Origin: Mycobacteriales bacterium
GTDB taxonomy: Bacteria; Actinomycetota; Actinomycetes; Mycobacteriales; SCTD01
Direction of reading: 5' to 3'
Assembly (NCBI GenBank): GCA_030447385.1
Contig: JAUJOY010000001.1
Span: forward strand, 528,565-592,564
Length of the DNA stretch: 64,000 nucleotides
Positions 34,911 through 44,335 of the stretch are shown here, piece after piece. The position numbers were made by a program, and so were the translations under genes. The first letter of the stretch is position 1. The number at the start of each line of letters is the position of its first letter. A model generated the notes under the pieces. It saw nothing but the letters and a program-made list of their open reading frames with translations. It ran no database searches and had not been told where the DNA came from.

Positions 34911-35665
34911 CTGGTGGCGCCGCCAACCGGCACGGCGGTCCACCCAGCCATTCGGAACGTCAGGTTCTGCGTCACCACATGTCCGCGCACGACGCCGGTC
35001 TCGGCTGCAAGTGCCACCTTCATGGCGCCGCTTGCCGCTCGCCACACCAGTGATCGCGCAGTGCTCCGGAGCCCGTGAGGAGATGGGGCACAGGGTCGCA
35101 CGTCCAGCTCCTGGAAGCCTGTGGCGCTGGCCAGCTGACGTAGGCTCCTTGCCGTGAACCACGACTCGTGGGTCAGGTCCCCGTAGCGGATGAGCCCGGC
35201 GAACGGGCTGCCCGCGTTCGGCACCCGCGCAATAAGGCAGCCACCAGGACGAAGGGCGGCGTGGACCAGATCGACGACCTCGAGAACCTCCGGGCGCGTC
35301 AGGTGCTCCAGCACGTCGGTGGCAAGGACGACGTCGAAGCCGGCCGGGGCCCCAGCGAGCAGGCGCCGGAAGTCCTCCTGAACAACGTTTGCGAACAGGC
35401 CCCGGCGGTGGGCGATGTGCACCTGCTCGGGACTCACGTCGACACCGCGCACGTTGTTGTAGCCCGCCGCCAGGACAGCCTCGACGAGGGCTCCTTGACC
35501 GCACCCGATGTCCAAGACCCGGGCCTGCCTCGACTCCGGCATGAGAGGGAGCAGATCGTTCCTGAATGCCAACCGCGTCGCGGGGATGTCAACCTCGCCG
35601 GCGTGTGTGGTGGCGTAGGCGGCGTAGAGCCTCTCGCGAAAAAGTTCGTGCCCAACCGCGCTCAT
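34907..35665 (-). CDS. Class I SAM-dependent methyltransferase
   Basis: A 252-residue protein with SAM motif VLDIGCGQGALVEAVLAAGY (residues ~45-64), GVDVSPEQVHIAHRRGL, FDVVLATDVLEHLTRPEVLEVV and GGCLIARVPNAGSP. Such modules often modify sugars alongside CgeB-type transferases, and here both genes overlap by 4 bases. The start at 35665 likewise overlaps the Wzx stop (ATGA), so Wzx, methyltransferase and CgeB-like gene form one unit. Confidence 0.8.
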   Translation of the reverse strand: MSAVGHELFRERLYAAYATTHAGEVDIPATRLAFRNDLLPLMPESRQARVLDIGCGQGALVEAVLAAGYNNVRGVDVSPEQVHIAHRRGLFANVVQEDFRRLLAGAPAGFDVVLATDVLEHLTRPEVLEVVDLVHAALRPGGCLIARVPNAGSPFAGLIRYGDLTHESWFTARSLRQLASATGFQELDVRPCAPSPHGLRSTARSLVWRAASGAMKVALAAETGVVRGHVVTQNLTFRMAGWTAVPVGGATR

Positions 35666-36945
35666 GTCTGCACGCTAGCGGTGATACCTGCCTCTGGTGG
35701 TGGCGGCTCTCCTTCTGGACTGTCGCGTTCCGCGGTCTGGCCATGCGCGGCCCGCAGCAGCAGGCCGCTGGCGAGGATGTAGGACGCTGTCGAACTGATG
35801 GCCGCGCCCATGGCTCCCAGGGTCGGCACGAGTGCGCAGAGCAGCATGAGGGTGATGACGGCGGCGACGCCCTCCGCCCGGGCCACGAGCAGTGCTCGAT
35901 CCAACCCTCGAAGAGCGTCACTGAGCACCTGGTTGAGCCCGAGGAAGACGGCTCCGGGCGCGAGCACGAGGACGAGTGGCAACATGTCGGCGTACTCCTG
36001 GCCGATGACGGCAGGGACAACCGTCGCGGCCATGATCACGACAACGACAGCTCCGACAACGCCCGCTACCGACGCGCCGATGACAGCTTGACGCAGCGTT
36101 CGCTTGGTCCCCGTGGCGTCACCAGTTCGCCTCGCAAGCGCCGGCATCACGACGGATCCGAAGGCCGACGTGATGGGAAAGACGAGCATCGTCAAGGACA
36201 CCGCGACGGCGTACAGCCCTAGTTCGGCGAGGGGGACGATGAGGCTGAGAATCAGCTGGTCGACCCGGCTGTTGATCAGATACGGGGCCTGTGATGCAAG
36301 GCTCTTGAGGCCGTAGGACACGAGCGGGCGCCTCAGGGATCGGGATGCAGGCTCGCGAACTGCCCGCGTTCGTCTCCACGCCCAGAGTGCGCTGCCGGTG
36401 CCGATGAATGTTGAGAAGGCGATCGCGACCGTCGCCGACAGCAGAGTCAGGGCTCCGACCGCCTGTAACACCACGAGCGTCGCGGCGAAGACCGCCGGCT
36501 GAATGAGTCGGACCCGCGACCAGCGGTGGATGTCGCGACCCTGCAGGGCGAACACCCAGATGCCGCCCAAGATCGTGATCGGCAGCGCGCCGAAGGCGAC
36601 AAGATAGGCGGCGCGGAGCATGTCGTCGTCCGGCGCGAGGAGCGGCGTCAGGCAGAAGCCGACTATGCTCGCGGCCACGCTGAGGGGAAGCAGCAGCCGC
36701 AGGCTTGTCGACACGGCGGCAGCTCCGTTGCCGGATCTGGCCGTGAAGTAGCAGACCGCGGATCCCAGGCCAAGGCCTGCGAACAGGCCGATGGTGCCGG
36801 TCCATGCCGTCACTGCGGCATAGCCACCCCGGCCCGCTGGTTCGAGTGTGCTGGCAAGCAGCAGTCCGGTGCCCGTTCCCAGAACCTGTCCGACGAGATT
36901 GGATGACGCGGCGACAGCAACCTGCCTGAGGTAGGAGGACGTCAC
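35662..36945 (-). CDS. Wzx-like oligosaccharide flippase (MOP superfamily)
   Basis: A 427-residue polytopic protein with about 12 membrane helices (for example LGLGSAVCYFTARSG, SLASQAPYLINSRVDQLILSLIVPLAELGLYAVAV, SGLLLRAAHGQ). The N-terminal start SSYLRQVAVAASSNLVGQVLGTGTGLLLA is typical for Wzx proteins that move undecaprenyl-linked repeat units across the membrane. With the Wzy-like and Wzz/BY-kinase proteins it completes a Wzy-dependent system. It is the first gene of the 33933-36945 unit. Confidence 0.85.
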   Translation of the reverse strand: MTSSYLRQVAVAASSNLVGQVLGTGTGLLLASTLEPAGRGGYAAVTAWTGTIGLFAGLGLGSAVCYFTARSGNGAAAVSTSLRLLLPLSVAASIVGFCLTPLLAPDDDMLRAAYLVAFGALPITILGGIWVFALQGRDIHRWSRVRLIQPAVFAATLVVLQAVGALTLLSATVAIAFSTFIGTGSALWAWRRTRAVREPASRSLRRPLVSYGLKSLASQAPYLINSRVDQLILSLIVPLAELGLYAVAVSLTMLVFPITSAFGSVVMPALARRTGDATGTKRTLRQAVIGASVAGVVGAVVVVIMAATVVPAVIGQEYADMLPLVLVLAPGAVFLGLNQVLSDALRGLDRALLVARAEGVAAVITLMLLCALVPTLGAMGAAISSTASYILASGLLLRAAHGQTAERDSPEGEPPPPEAGITASVQT

Positions 36946-37042
36946 GGGGCATGTCCAACCCGGAAGCCTGCATGGCCCGACCGAGCCCAGAACAAGGTGA
37001 GAACAAGGATCGGCATGGTCATAGCGGCATCAGCCGCGGACG

Positions 37043-38182
37043 CTATTGCGCGAGCGCAAGGGTGGCGTCCAGGTAGCCCCGTGCGGTTGCGGTCAGGGAG
37101 TGCGTCTCGAGGCGGCGCGCGGCCTCAATTCGCCAGCCTTCTTCCGGAGCCCTTCTCCCCGCCAGGATGAGCGCTGCGGCGAGCGCCTTGACGTCGCCAG
37201 CGGGGAAGACCTCGCCCACGCCCCGGACGAGATCGGGCGCACAACCGACGCGGTCGCTCACCACAGGCAACAGGCCGGTGGCCAGGGCCTCATTCACTAC
37301 GAGCCCCCAGGGCTCCAGGATGGAGGGCAGCACGAAGACGTCGCCGAGGGCCAGGATCGACGGCAGGTCACTCTGATTGATGAAACCCGGCAGGGCCAGC
37401 CTCAGCCCGGCCCCCTCACCCCTCACCTGCTCCAGGAGCGGGCCGTCCCCGATCATCAGCAGGTTGGGGTCGTCCGGGTGCTGCTGCACCGCTCGCACAA
37501 GGTCGAGCGGACGCTTCTTGGGAATGAACTTGCCAGCGAAGACATACGTCGTACGTCGAGGGTCGAGGCCGAGTTGAGCCAGCGCCTGCGCCCTTCCGTG
37601 GCGCGCTCCTGCAGCGGCACGCCGGAACCGCTCCGTGTCAACGCTGTACGGCGCCGAGTAGACCGCCTTTGCCCCGAAGTGCTGGTAGAAGCAGGCGTTG
37701 TAGCTTCCGTTGGCGAGCCCGCCAGCGGCGCCCCGGACGCTCGTATAGGCGAGCGCCTCGCGCACGAGCCGTCTCCACCCCACAACGTTAGCCTCCGGCC
37801 ATGCCTCACCACGCAGCAGATACGGTCGCCCGTACGCTCGACAGAGACCGGTGGCGTACAACATCCACGGTTGGCTGTGCCCGTGGATCACGACGACGTC
37901 CGCGCGTCGTACCGCGCGCGCGAGGCCGACTCTCGCGCCTCCGGAGCAGTCCGTGAGGAAGGTGTGGCGGTAGCCCTCAAGCAGGTCGAGGTCCCAGCTG
38001 ATCGTCCGGTCGAACTGAGCGTCGTGATAAGGCTCAAGCCCAGCACGGCTCAAGAAGACGACTTCAAGGTCAACATCGTCGTGCCGGGCCATTTCGGCGT
38101 AGAGCGGGACCTGGTACTGAACGACATGAGGCGCGATGACGACCAAACGAGGACGCGGCCCGCGAGGGCCGGAGCCACCCAT
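37043..38182 (-). CDS. GT4-family glycosyltransferase
   Basis: A 379-residue GT-B enzyme. Motifs are LVVIAPHVVQYQVPLYAEM (N-terminal Rossmann), VVVIHGHSQPWMLYATG, YNACFYQHFGAKAVYSAPYSVDTERF, TYVFAGKFIPKKRPLDLVRAV and the donor loop FVLPSILEPWGLVVNEALATGLLPVV (E-x7-E). The start at ATG 38182 gives a protein beginning directly before the first strand; longer in-frame extensions upstream are Arg/Pro-rich and not family-like. A ~395-base leader separates it from the dehydrogenase gene. Confidence 0.85.
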   Translation of the reverse strand: MGGSGPRGPRPRLVVIAPHVVQYQVPLYAEMARHDDVDLEVVFLSRAGLEPYHDAQFDRTISWDLDLLEGYRHTFLTDCSGGARVGLARAVRRADVVVIHGHSQPWMLYATGLCRAYGRPYLLRGEAWPEANVVGWRRLVREALAYTSVRGAAGGLANGSYNACFYQHFGAKAVYSAPYSVDTERFRRAAAGARHGRAQALAQLGLDPRRTTYVFAGKFIPKKRPLDLVRAVQQHPDDPNLLMIGDGPLLEQVRGEGAGLRLALPGFINQSDLPSILALGDVFVLPSILEPWGLVVNEALATGLLPVVSDRVGCAPDLVRGVGEVFPAGDVKALAAALILAGRRAPEEGWRIEAARRLETHSLTATARGYLDATLALAQ

Positions 38183-38577
38183 CGTTCTTCGCACCCGCCC
38201 GGGTGGTCGCCTCGCGGAAGGCGCCACGTCGGCCCCTACACCGCCAGCGCCAGGCAGCGACGTCCCTGCCACACGCTGCTCCCGGGGTCGACGGTCAGAA
38301 CACCCGTTCTGAGGTCTCCTAGGTGGCCACCGTACCAAGGATAGGTGGTCACTCGAAGGGAACGAGATTCCGGTGCGGGATGTCAGCCGGCAGGCTGAAA
38401 GCCACTCCGACCCACGCCGCTTCCCGCGCCGCGGCCTCCGGTACCCGGTGCGGTTGCTTTGCGTGCCCGCAGCGGACATCTGCAGCAAACCTCCAGGAAG
38501 GCAGGCAATCAGCCTCGACAGGCCCCGAAGGTCACGCCGTGACGAGCTTGGCGCCCGGCAAGCATCTGCTGCAGCAG
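38183..38577. other. Long intergenic region with a short perfect hairpin
   Basis: No protein gene is supported in this 395-base gap between two minus-strand genes. At 38295-38312 lies the palindrome TCAGAAC / GTTCTGA with loop ACCC, about 115 bases upstream of the glycosyltransferase start; it could be an operator or a leader hairpin. The rest shows no clear feature. Confidence 0.45.
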
Positions 38578-39828
<1,251 letters not shown>

Positions 39829-39923
39829 GGGGTCAGGCTAGAGGATTGACTGCGGGCGGTCGCCGCACAGACGCCCGAGCCAGGTGTGTCGCCAAGACCG
39901 CTCCTTAGCCCCTGACAGATCTG

Positions 39924-40268
39924 GTGATGAACCTTGTGGCGGATCATGCAGTTTGGCCCGCCGGATGCCGACAAGTCAGCATGAGCATTCACGTGATGGC
40001 CATGGCGGAGCGTGCGGACGTCGTTGCCGTGCGGCGCTGCGAGGACTGCAACCGCCAGTGGCGCCCCGGCAACAGGGAGTTCGACCCGCTCGGGCTGCGC
40101 CTACGGCGGGTCGCGCGCCGGGCCGGAGTCGCACGATCATGGGCCCGCCCCCGTCCACATCACCGGTGCCCGTCCTGCTGTTCCACCGTGACCACCCTTG
40201 GCTACCTCATGGGCGACGAGCCGCTTGTGGGAACCGCCCTGCGGAATGCGCTCCACCCCGCGGCCTGA
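39924..40268 (+). CDS. Small zinc-ribbon-like hypothetical protein
   Basis: A 114-residue ORF with two CxxC pairs: RRCEDCNRQW and HHRCPSCCSTV (about 40 residues apart), the look of a small zinc ribbon. The surrounding text has Arg-rich linkers. The true start may be ATG 39981 (MSIHVMAMAERAD), because codon use becomes typical only after that point. It is flanked by the WecC-like gene and the toxin-antitoxin pair, with no coupling. Support is only the motif and codon use. Confidence 0.42.
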   Translation: MMNLVADHAVWPAGCRQVSMSIHVMAMAERADVVAVRRCEDCNRQWRPGNREFDPLGLRLRRVARRAGVARSWARPRPHHRCPSCCSTVTTLGYLMGDEPLVGTALRNALHPAA

Positions 40269-40465
40269 GGCTGGGGCAGGACTGCGGACGTCCGTCTCGC
40301 CCCCCCGCGAGTGACCATGTGATCCTGCAGCACGTCGCACTTGCGTGAAGATGCTCCAAATCCGCAACCTGGCCAAGCTGATCGAGACCGGCGGCAGGTG
40401 GGCCGAGCCGCCGGCCGCCTCACAGCCCCTCAGTGGTCAGCCGGGCACGCCGCCCAGCACCCGCC

Positions 40466-40963
40466 TCAGCCCCGCCGCCGCCCGAACCGAGCAGGCACAG
40501 CCGGCGCCTCCAGGACGAGGTCGTCCAGCACGAGGACCGCCCCGTCCTTCGTACGCTCCGCCAGCCGTCGGTCGTTGGTGATCAGCACAGCCTGCGCCTC
40601 CGCGGCGGTGGCGAGGACGACGGCGTCGGAGTGGGAGAGCCCCTCGTCGCCGTGCACCTGCGCCGCGACCGCGCCGAGCCGGGCCGCCAGGCTGGCGACC
40701 CGGGTGGTCATCGGCAGCACCGTCAGTCCGGGGAGGGCTTCGAGCGCCCGGGCGAGGGCGGTGCCTCGCGCTGTGGCGCCCTGCGCTCGGGGCTGGGCGA
40801 GCAGCTCCTGGACGACCAACGCCGGGGTGACCACCCGCCGTTCGCCCCGCTGGGCCGGCCGCAGCACCTGCTCGACGAGGAACCGGCCCCGGTCCGAGGA
40901 AGGCTGCTCGAACAGGTAGACGAAGCAGTTGGTGTCCAGCGCGACGACGTCAGGCAGGCGCAC
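40466..40963 (-). CDS. PIN-domain toxin (VapC-like)
   Basis: A 165-residue PIN-domain RNase. The four-acid site is visible: D in VVALDTNCFVYLF (residue ~9), E in TPALVVQELL (~53), D in LSHSDAVVLAT (~113) and D in VLITNDRRLAE (~131). These proteins cut specific RNAs when the paired antitoxin is lost. The start overlaps the 3' end of the antitoxin gene by 14 bases, the usual antitoxin-then-toxin order. It is directly next to the accessory polysaccharide locus, typical of stabilising modules. Confidence 0.85.
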   Translation of the reverse strand: MRLPDVVALDTNCFVYLFEQPSSDRGRFLVEQVLRPAQRGERRVVTPALVVQELLAQPRAQGATARGTALARALEALPGLTVLPMTTRVASLAARLGAVAAQVHGDEGLSHSDAVVLATAAEAQAVLITNDRRLAERTKDGAVLVLDDLVLEAPAVPARFGRRRG

Positions 40964-41198
40964 TCTCGAACCCGTCGTCGCGCTGGATCCGCTGGTAGGC
41001 GACCGCGTCCTGGCCGGCGAACAGGCCCCGGCCGGCCTCGATCAACCGCAGCAGGGGGTCCGACTCGACCTTCTCGAGCACGAGTCGACCGAAGTCGTCG
41101 AGCTGGGCGTGCAGCATGTCCCCGTCACGCACCCCCATCCGGCGCCGCAGCTCGAGCGGGATCACGACCTGAGAGCGTTGGCCCACGCGGATCTCCAC
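40950..41198 (-). CDS. AbrB/MazE-type antitoxin
   Basis: An 82-residue protein with an N-terminal swapped-hairpin DNA-binding domain (EIRVGQRSQVVIPLELRRRMGVRDGDML) and a C-terminal toxin-binding part (LLRLIEAGRGLFAGQDAVAYQR). The start is the GTG at 41198, preceded by AGGGGG at good distance; longer forms upstream are not supported. The 8-bp palindrome at 41224-41231 just upstream is a candidate autoregulatory site. Confidence 0.8.
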   Translation of the reverse strand: MEIRVGQRSQVVIPLELRRRMGVRDGDMLHAQLDDFGRLVLEKVESDPLLRLIEAGRGLFAGQDAVAYQRIQRDDGFESAPA

Positions 41199-41223
41199 AG
41201 GCAGACCCCCTTTCGTCTGCACT

Positions 41224-41231
41224 GTGTACAC
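41224..41231. promoter_or_regulatory. Palindrome upstream of toxin-antitoxin operon
   Basis: GTGTACAC is a perfect palindrome 26 bases upstream of the antitoxin start. This is a usual position for antitoxin autoregulation, but 8 bp alone is weak evidence. Confidence 0.35.
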
Positions 41232-41362
41232 CCTGCTGTGGGTGCATTGCCCCACTTCGCCCGCTGTGAGCGTGGGTTCACGTAGCTGGAACCCTCCACC
41301 GCGGTTCCGCAGATTCCTACCTGACAGACGGCGCTGCGGCACTTACGCTTGTCGCACACGGG

Positions 41363-41453
41363 AAAGGAGGTGATCCAGGATCAGTATTTCTTGGACTCGT
41401 GAGGTGGCTGTCCGCTAGGACGCCGTAGCAAGGACCGCTTGCTGGATCACTCC
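41363..41453 (+). ncRNA. Candidate structured RNA with Shine-Dalgarno / anti-SD closing stem
   Basis: 41363-41378 reads AAAGGAGGTGATCCAG, an exact complement of the 16S rRNA 3' end. At 41442-41453 lies CTGGATCACTCC, which pairs with it (12 bp, one bulged G). Between them fold two hairpins: GGC(T)GTCC/GGACGCC with loop GCTA (41406-41424) and AGCAAG/CTTGCT (41427-41443). The SD would be sequestered in the closed form. A minimal frame GTG ATC CAG GAT CAG ... TGA (41370-41402) encodes a 10-residue peptide. The 3' half (GCCGTAGCAAGG...CTGGATCAC) also resembles the 1492-end segment of 16S rRNA. A full rRNA gene is absent. Whether this is a regulator, a leader or a relic is unknown. Confidence 0.45.
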
Positions 41454-41496
41454 GCGCCTTCTACGGGCGCAGGCGAATCCACAGACAGGCACCAGG

Positions 41497-41557
41497 CCCC
41501 CGGGCGCCGGACATCGTCCAGCCGGCCCTCCGACCCGTCGGAGGAAGCGCCCGGGGG
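41497..41557 (-). terminator. Nested hairpins downstream of phoD remnant
   Basis: Outer stem CCCCCGGGCGC (41497-41507) with GCGCCCGGGGG (41547-41557). Inner perfect 8-bp stem CCTCCGAC/GTCGGAGG (41527-41544). It lies right after the phoD reading end and before the RNA candidate. Confidence 0.6.
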
Positions 41558-41580
41558 TCCGCCTTGCCCACAGCCCGCCT

Positions 41581-43160
41581 TCAGACCGGGTTCAGCCCCG
41601 GGCGCCCCTCCTCGACCACGAAGGAGGCCCGCGTCGAGACCGGCGCGCCGGGCTGCTTCACGTACGGCAGGACCTTGAAGTCGGCCCGCATCTGATCGGC
41701 CGTGAAGCGGGTCGAGACGTAGCCGCGCTGGGAGTTGGCGAAGCGGATGTGCGGGTTCTCGACCAGCTGCCCGTCGGTGGCGCGGGTCCGGTCCGACCCG
41801 TCGGCTCCGCTGGTGATCGACGAGGTGACCAGCTCGACGCCCACCGTCGCCGAGGCCGGGTCGTCGAAGTTGGCCTTGAGGTCGTTGGCGTAGTGCCGGT
41901 GCACGCGCCGGTGAGCACCACGGGGTTGCGCACGCCGCGGGCGGCGATGCCGGCGAGAACCCGGTCGCGGGAGGCCTTGTAGCCGTCCCAGCCGTCCATG
42001 CTGACGCGCTGCTCCCGGGCCGAGCGCGAAGTCGCGCTGAGCGAAGAACACCTGCTGGCCGAGCACGTCCCAGGTGGTGCTGGAGGCGCCGAGGCCGTTC
42101 AGCAGTCACTGCTCCTGCTCGGAGCCGGTGATCGTGCGCGAGGGTTCCAGCCGCTGCGAGCATCCCGACGTGGCGCCGTCGCCGCAGGCCCGGTCGCTGC
42201 GGTACTGCCGGGTGTCGAGCATGTGGAAGCTCGCCAGCTGCCCCCACTGGACGCGGCGGTACAGCTGCAGGTCGATGCCCTGCGGGACCGACGTCCGGCG
42301 CAGCGGCATGTCTCGTAGTAGGCCTGGAAGGCGGCTGCCCGGCGCTGCAGGAAGTGGGGCTGCGGGATCTCGGGCTTCTCGGGGACCTCGTCGGCCCAGT
42401 TGTTGTCGACCTCGTGGTCGTCCCAGATGACGACCCAGGGCGCGACGGCGTGCGCGGCCTGCAGGTCCGGGTCGGACTTGTACTGCGCGTGCCGCTGGCG
42501 GTAGTTCGCCAGCGTCTCGGTCTCCGGCCCGGCGTGGTCGCGCACGTTGCCGCCGGGCGCGTTGTAGACCCGGGCCTTGTACTCGTAGATGTAGTCGCCC
42601 AGGTGCAGGACCAGCTCGGGCTGCTCCTCCGCGAGACGTCGGTAGGCGGTGAAGAAGCCGTGCTCGTACTGCGAGCAGGACGCGAACGCCATCCGCAGGG
42701 AGTCCGGCCGGCCGTTCAGCGCAGGCGCGGTACGGGTGCGGCCGACCGGGGACAGGTGGCCTTGCGCCCGGAACCGGTAGAAGTGCTCCCGGCCGGGCTC
42801 GAGCCCGGCCAGCTCCACGTGCAGGCTGTGTGCCGACTCCGGACGCGTCTGCTTCGTCCCGTGGCGCAGGACGCGGCGGAAGCCCTCGTCGCCGGCGAGC
42901 TGGCACTGCACGGGGATGACCCGCTGCGGCACGCCGCCGAGGCCGTCCTCGGCCAGCGGCGCGGACGCGAGCCTGGTCCACAGCACCATCCCGTCCGCAG
43001 ACGGGTCACCGGAGGCGACTCCGAGCTGGAAGGGCTCGCCGAGGCGGCCGGAGCGGGGGTTGCGCGGGGCGGCGCCGGCGAGACCGCCGGGCAGGGTGGC
43101 GACGGCAGCAGTCGTCAGGCCCGTGACGAGGAACGAGCGGCGAGACAGGGATGTGGGCAA
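41581..43160 (-). pseudogene. phoD: PhoD-type alkaline phosphatase, broken
   Basis: The start TTG (43160, after GGAGGAG) gives a twin-arginine signal peptide (SRRSFLVTGLTTAAVATLPGG). PhoD parts follow: FQLGVASGDPSADGMVLWTRL, FASCSQYEHGFF, LHLGDYIYEY, WDDHEVDNNW, RRTSVPQGIDLQLYRRV and WDVLGQQVFFAQRDF, then LTG.VHRHYANDLKA and EGRPGLNPV. The product would be secreted by Tat and cleave phosphodiesters. Frame changes occur near 42312, 42003 and 41912, and a TGA sits where Trp is expected (42106-42108). So at least four lesions exist, and the enzyme cannot be made. A PHO-box-like element lies upstream. Confidence 0.85.
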
Positions 43161-43223
43161 GGGATCTCCTCCGGAAGGCTGGAGCGCGACCTTGCCGGGC
43201 CCCGGGTGACGGGCGCGGCGCCA

Positions 43224-43256
43224 TCGAGGAGAAGTCCGGGTGAACGTCCGGCGAGC
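43224..43256 (-). promoter_or_regulatory. Candidate PHO-box half site upstream of phoD
   Basis: On the minus strand GTTCACCCGGA (43235-43245), a close match to the GTTCACC-type 11-bp unit of actinobacterial PhoP boxes, lies ~75 bases upstream of the phoD start. The flanking 11-mers (GCTCGCCGGAC and CTTCTCCTCGA) match poorly. Confidence 0.4.
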
Positions 43257-43273
43257 CTGAGGTGCTGGGCGAC

Positions 43274-43789
43274 CTACCGGTTCAGAGCGAGGACCCGGGC
43301 GGTGTCCAGCGGGTACTCGCCCAGCGTCGTCGGGACCGGCCCGGCCAGCAGGCAGGCTCCGGTCACGAGCATCAGTGCGCCGACGCCCAGCCCGATCCCG
43401 ACGGCACGGCGGCCGGTGGCTGCGCCGGCGTACGCCCATCCGCCCAGCAGGAGCGAACCCAGCGCGACCAGCACCGGTGAGGGTCCGGTGTGGATCGAGA
43501 TGTGCCCGAGCCACAGGTCCATCGACGGCTCGTGCGGCATCCGCGCGTAGCGGAACATCAGGTCCGGCACGATCGAGAGCAGCTGCCCGCCGACGAGGGC
43601 AGCGGCAGCGGGCACGCGGCGTCCCGACGTCGCAGCGATCAGGGCCGCGACTGCGAGCCCCAGCCCCCACCCGACCTGCTGGTGCAGCAGCCAGTGCCAC
43701 CACGTGCCGTAGCTGTCGTAGGTGAGCGCCACCACGAGCTCGAGCGAGAGCAGCCCGGCCCAGGCGGCCAGTGCGCCGAGCCGCTTCAT
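43274..43789 (-). CDS. Polytopic membrane protein
   Basis: A 171-residue protein with about five hydrophobic helices: LAAWAGLLSLELVVALTY, GWGLGLAVAALIAATSG, AALVGGQLLSIVPDLMF, VLVALGSLLLGGWAYAG and VGIGLGVGALMLVTGACLLAG. Between helices are His-containing loops (TWWHWLLHQQ, HISIHTGPS). Resemblance to DUF-type actinobacterial membrane proteins only; no catalytic motif. Start ATG 43789 overlaps the stop of the upstream gene (4-base overlap), so both are co-translated. Confidence 0.6.
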   Translation of the reverse strand: MKRLGALAAWAGLLSLELVVALTYDSYGTWWHWLLHQQVGWGLGLAVAALIAATSGRRVPAAAALVGGQLLSIVPDLMFRYARMPHEPSMDLWLGHISIHTGPSPVLVALGSLLLGGWAYAGAATGRRAVGIGLGVGALMLVTGACLLAGPVPTTLGEYPLDTARVLALNR

Positions 43790-44262
43790 CCGTGCCCGCC
43801 CGCCAGGTGGTCGAGCAGCACCTCCTGCTCGAAGGAGTGCTGCGCCCACCCCGGGTCGTAGGACCGGTAGCGCACGAGCGAGTCCCCGTCGAGCAGGACG
43901 TAGCCGGCCTGGCACTCCGACGTCGCGAGCGGCAGGGCCAGCCGCTGCGCGAGCAGCGGGTCGGTGCTGACGACCAGGCCGTACGGCCCGTCGAGCACGC
44001 GCGGAGGAGCCGGAAGCAGCGCGGGACAGGTCAGCACGATCATGGTGGGCTGCCCGTTGATCGCCTCGACGCCGGGCACGCGTTCGGACAGCGACAGGAT
44101 GTCGAGCTGCAGCAGGCCGTCGTCCGGCGCGGACGCGTGGCCGGAGGCGAACCACGCGGCGACCAGAGCGACCGAGACCGCCTGCACGGCGAGCACGAGG
44201 CCGATGTCCCGGCGGAGCCCGCGCCGCTCGACCTCCGGCGGTTCCCCTGCCGCGTCGACCAT
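43786..44262 (-). CDS. Membrane-anchored hypothetical protein
   Basis: A 158-residue protein with one N-terminal membrane helix (DIGLVLAVQAVSVALVAAWFAS, residues ~19-40) and an extracytoplasmic part containing a Cys pair (LTCPALLPAPP, TSECQAGYVLLDGD). It may be a secreted/anchored protein of a short two-gene unit with the polytopic protein behind it. No family recognised. Confidence 0.5.
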   Translation of the reverse strand: MVDAAGEPPEVERRGLRRDIGLVLAVQAVSVALVAAWFASGHASAPDDGLLQLDILSLSERVPGVEAINGQPTMIVLTCPALLPAPPRVLDGPYGLVVSTDPLLAQRLALPLATSECQAGYVLLDGDSLVRYRSYDPGWAQHSFEQEVLLDHLAGGHG

Positions 44263-44335
44263 GGCGGGAGAGTACGGCGGGTCCGCGCGCTCGAGCCGAG
44301 GCGGTGGTTCGAGCGCGGCGGGCCTGGCGGAGGGG

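Noticed and set aside
33933-35504. Start of the CgeB-like protein far upstream
   Set aside because: The upstream ~200 residues are Arg/Gly/Pro-rich and lie over the methyltransferase gene. The GTGA overlap at 34910 gives the natural start.
41363-41378. 3' end of a 16S rRNA gene on the minus strand
   Set aside because: Only 16 bases match the rRNA 3' tail; the sequence that would hold the rest of the gene encodes the phoD remnant. Kept instead as a possible RNA element.
39901-41700. tRNA gene as an integration site for the accessory region
   Set aside because: No cloverleaf or T-loop consensus was seen on either strand near the end of the polysaccharide locus.
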